A stretch of DNA of 6,504 bases from Opitutaceae bacterium (GTDB lineage: Bacteria > Verrucomicrobiota > Verrucomicrobiia > Opitutales > Opitutaceae), in NCBI GenBank assembly GCA_005786775.1, contig SYDD01000148.1:1-6504 (forward strand), given 5' to 3'. Below, in pieces: positions 5,604-6,504 of this stretch. The notes under the pieces were generated by a model. It had not been told where the DNA came from. It did not search any database and worked only from the letters and a program-made list of their open reading frames with translations. A program made the position numbers and the translations under genes. Position 1 is the stretch's first letter. Every line of letters starts with the position of its first letter.

Positions 5604-6504
5604 TTACCAGCGCAGCCCGAAGGCGAGGAGCCGCGCCGTCAAGGCCCCGTGCAAACGGGCGCGTCGAGCGTGATACTCCATCTGCGCCGCATCGTCCGAC
5701 CGCTCCCCGTGGAAACGGACCCGGATGCGCCGCATCTCCTCCGCCCCGGTGGTATGGATCGCGGTCGCCGTCTTCTGCTCAGCGTGGACGCGGAACGCAC
5801 CCAGGAAGTACGGCACCCGCCGCAGCACGCAACCCGCCTGCTGGAAGCGCGCCAAGAGGTCCCAGTCGAGGGCGAACTGGAAGGTCGGGTCGATGCCGCC
5901 CACGCGGTCCCACGCCCGCTTCCGCCAGAACACAGTTTCCTGCGGCACATAGTCGACCCACTCCAGGGTCGCCGGATCGTGCCGCGGCAACACCCAGCGC
6001 CCGATTTCGCGGTCCTCCTCGTCGATCAAGATCCGGTGTCCGTAAATGACATCTACCTCTGGATGCCGCGCGAAATAACCCGCCGCGAAGGCGAGCGACC
6101 CCGGCGCCAGCAGGTCATCCGAGTTGAGCCACGCCATCACGTCGTCCGGCGCGAGCTCCCCGGTGACGTGCCCGAAGCCTCGCCGGATCGCATCCGCCTG
6201 CCCCCGGTCGGGAACGGATTCCCAATGGCGTAACCGCGCGGCGTGGCGGGCAATGAGCGCCGCACTGCCGTCGCGCGAACCGCCATCCTGCACCACGTAC
6301 CGCAGGCCGGCGAAATTTTGGTCGAGCACGCTCGCGAGGGTTCGCCCGAGAAACCGCTCCTGCCCGTAGCTGGGGGTCACGACTGCGACGCGCGGAGCCG
6401 TTCCGGCCGGCGCGCGGTGGCGCGCCAAGGCACGGTCCCACCGCAGCGGCCGCGGCGCGTGCTGGCGCAGCACCCCGAGTTCCCCCGGTTGACCCTCCAC
6501 GAGC
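5604..6504 (-). CDS. Family 2 glycosyltransferase, WcaA-like (5' end at or beyond window edge)
   Basis: A cytoplasmic GT-A glycosyltransferase, probably acting in surface polysaccharide assembly. Numbering from the GTG at 6498-6500: VAVVTPSYGQERFLGRTLAS at 38-57 is the first nucleotide-binding strand, QDGGSRDGS lies at 71-79, and DRGQADAIRRGF at 98-109 is the common 'xxGqaDAinkGf' segment. WLNSDD at 124-129 is the DxD-like metal site. YGHRILID lies near 154, PQETVFWRKRAWDRVGG at 186-202, DWDLLARF at 212-219 with a likely catalytic-base Asp, and an FRVH segment lies near residue 240. No membrane helix is visible. The frame stays open to the window edge, so the GTG is uncertain; the segment LGVLRQHAPRPLRW before the domain looks like normal family sequence, and the true start may lie outside. 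It is the promoter-proximal of the two glycosyltransferases seen. Donor and acceptor are unknown. Confidence 0.88.
   Translation of the reverse strand, partial: LVEGQPGELGVLRQHAPRPLRWDRALARHRAPAGTAPRVAVVTPSYGQERFLGRTLASVLDQNFAGLRYVVQDGGSRDGSAALIARHAARLRHWESVPDRGQADAIRRGFGHVTGELAPDDVMAWLNSDDLLAPGSLAFAAGYFARHPEVDVIYGHRILIDEEDREIGRWVLPRHDPATLEWVDYVPQETVFWRKRAWDRVGGIDPTFQFALDWDLLARFQQAGCVLRRVPYFLGAFRVHAEQKTATAIHTTGAEEMRRIRVRFHGERSDDAAQMEYHARRARLHGALTARLLAFGLRW

Noticed and set aside
5070..6233. A 387-codon + strand open frame opposite the two glycosyltransferases
   Set aside because: It crosses the boundary between two genes on the other strand, has a His/Arg/Pro-rich composition typical of a shadow frame, and shows no recognisable motif.

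Overview
The window is very GC-rich and densely coding, and looks like chromosomal DNA of a verrucomicrobial bacterium, probably of the Opitutales/Opitutaceae type. Two things point there: a GreA-type factor carrying a very long N-terminal extension, as chlamydial GreA also does, and a secreted-type protein ending in tandem repeats of the 'LVNLSxRAxVGTG ... VALVEVYE' kind that I associate with verrucomicrobial exported proteins. The assignment rests on recalled family knowledge, not on a search.

Layout. (1) Bases 2-1021, + strand: the C-terminal end of a large, probably exported, Ig-domain protein; its start lies outside the window. (2) Bases 1022-1323: a 302-bp convergent gap with no credible gene. 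Almost all of it is an imperfect inverted-repeat element (1029-1290). Its 67-bp arms each carry a GGCGTC/GACGCC hairpin at the same offset, and its centre holds an 11-bp stem and a tRNA T-arm-like motif. (3) Bases 1324-2619, - strand: an RsmB-type 16S rRNA m5C methyltransferase. (4) Bases 2620-2716: a 97-bp divergent promoter region. (5) Bases 2717-4555, + strand: a 612-residue GreA-family elongation factor with about 455 extra N-terminal residues. (6) Bases 4556-4658: a short convergent gap with two strong GC hairpins. (7) Bases 4659-6504, - strand: two family 2 glycosyltransferases separated by 12 bp. The downstream one is a GtrB/DPM-like polyprenyl-phosphate enzyme with two membrane segments. 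The upstream one is a soluble GT2 that runs to the window edge.

How they work together. rsmB and greA are divergent housekeeping genes for ribosome maturation and transcript elongation and share one short intergenic region. The two glycosyltransferases look like the end of a cell-surface polysaccharide operon read from the right. The Ig-repeat protein is a separate surface or secreted protein unit. The most unusual items are the inverted-repeat element in the first convergent gap and the long N-terminal extension of the GreA-family protein. I see no CRISPR array, transposase, phage gene, toxin-antitoxin pair or defence system.
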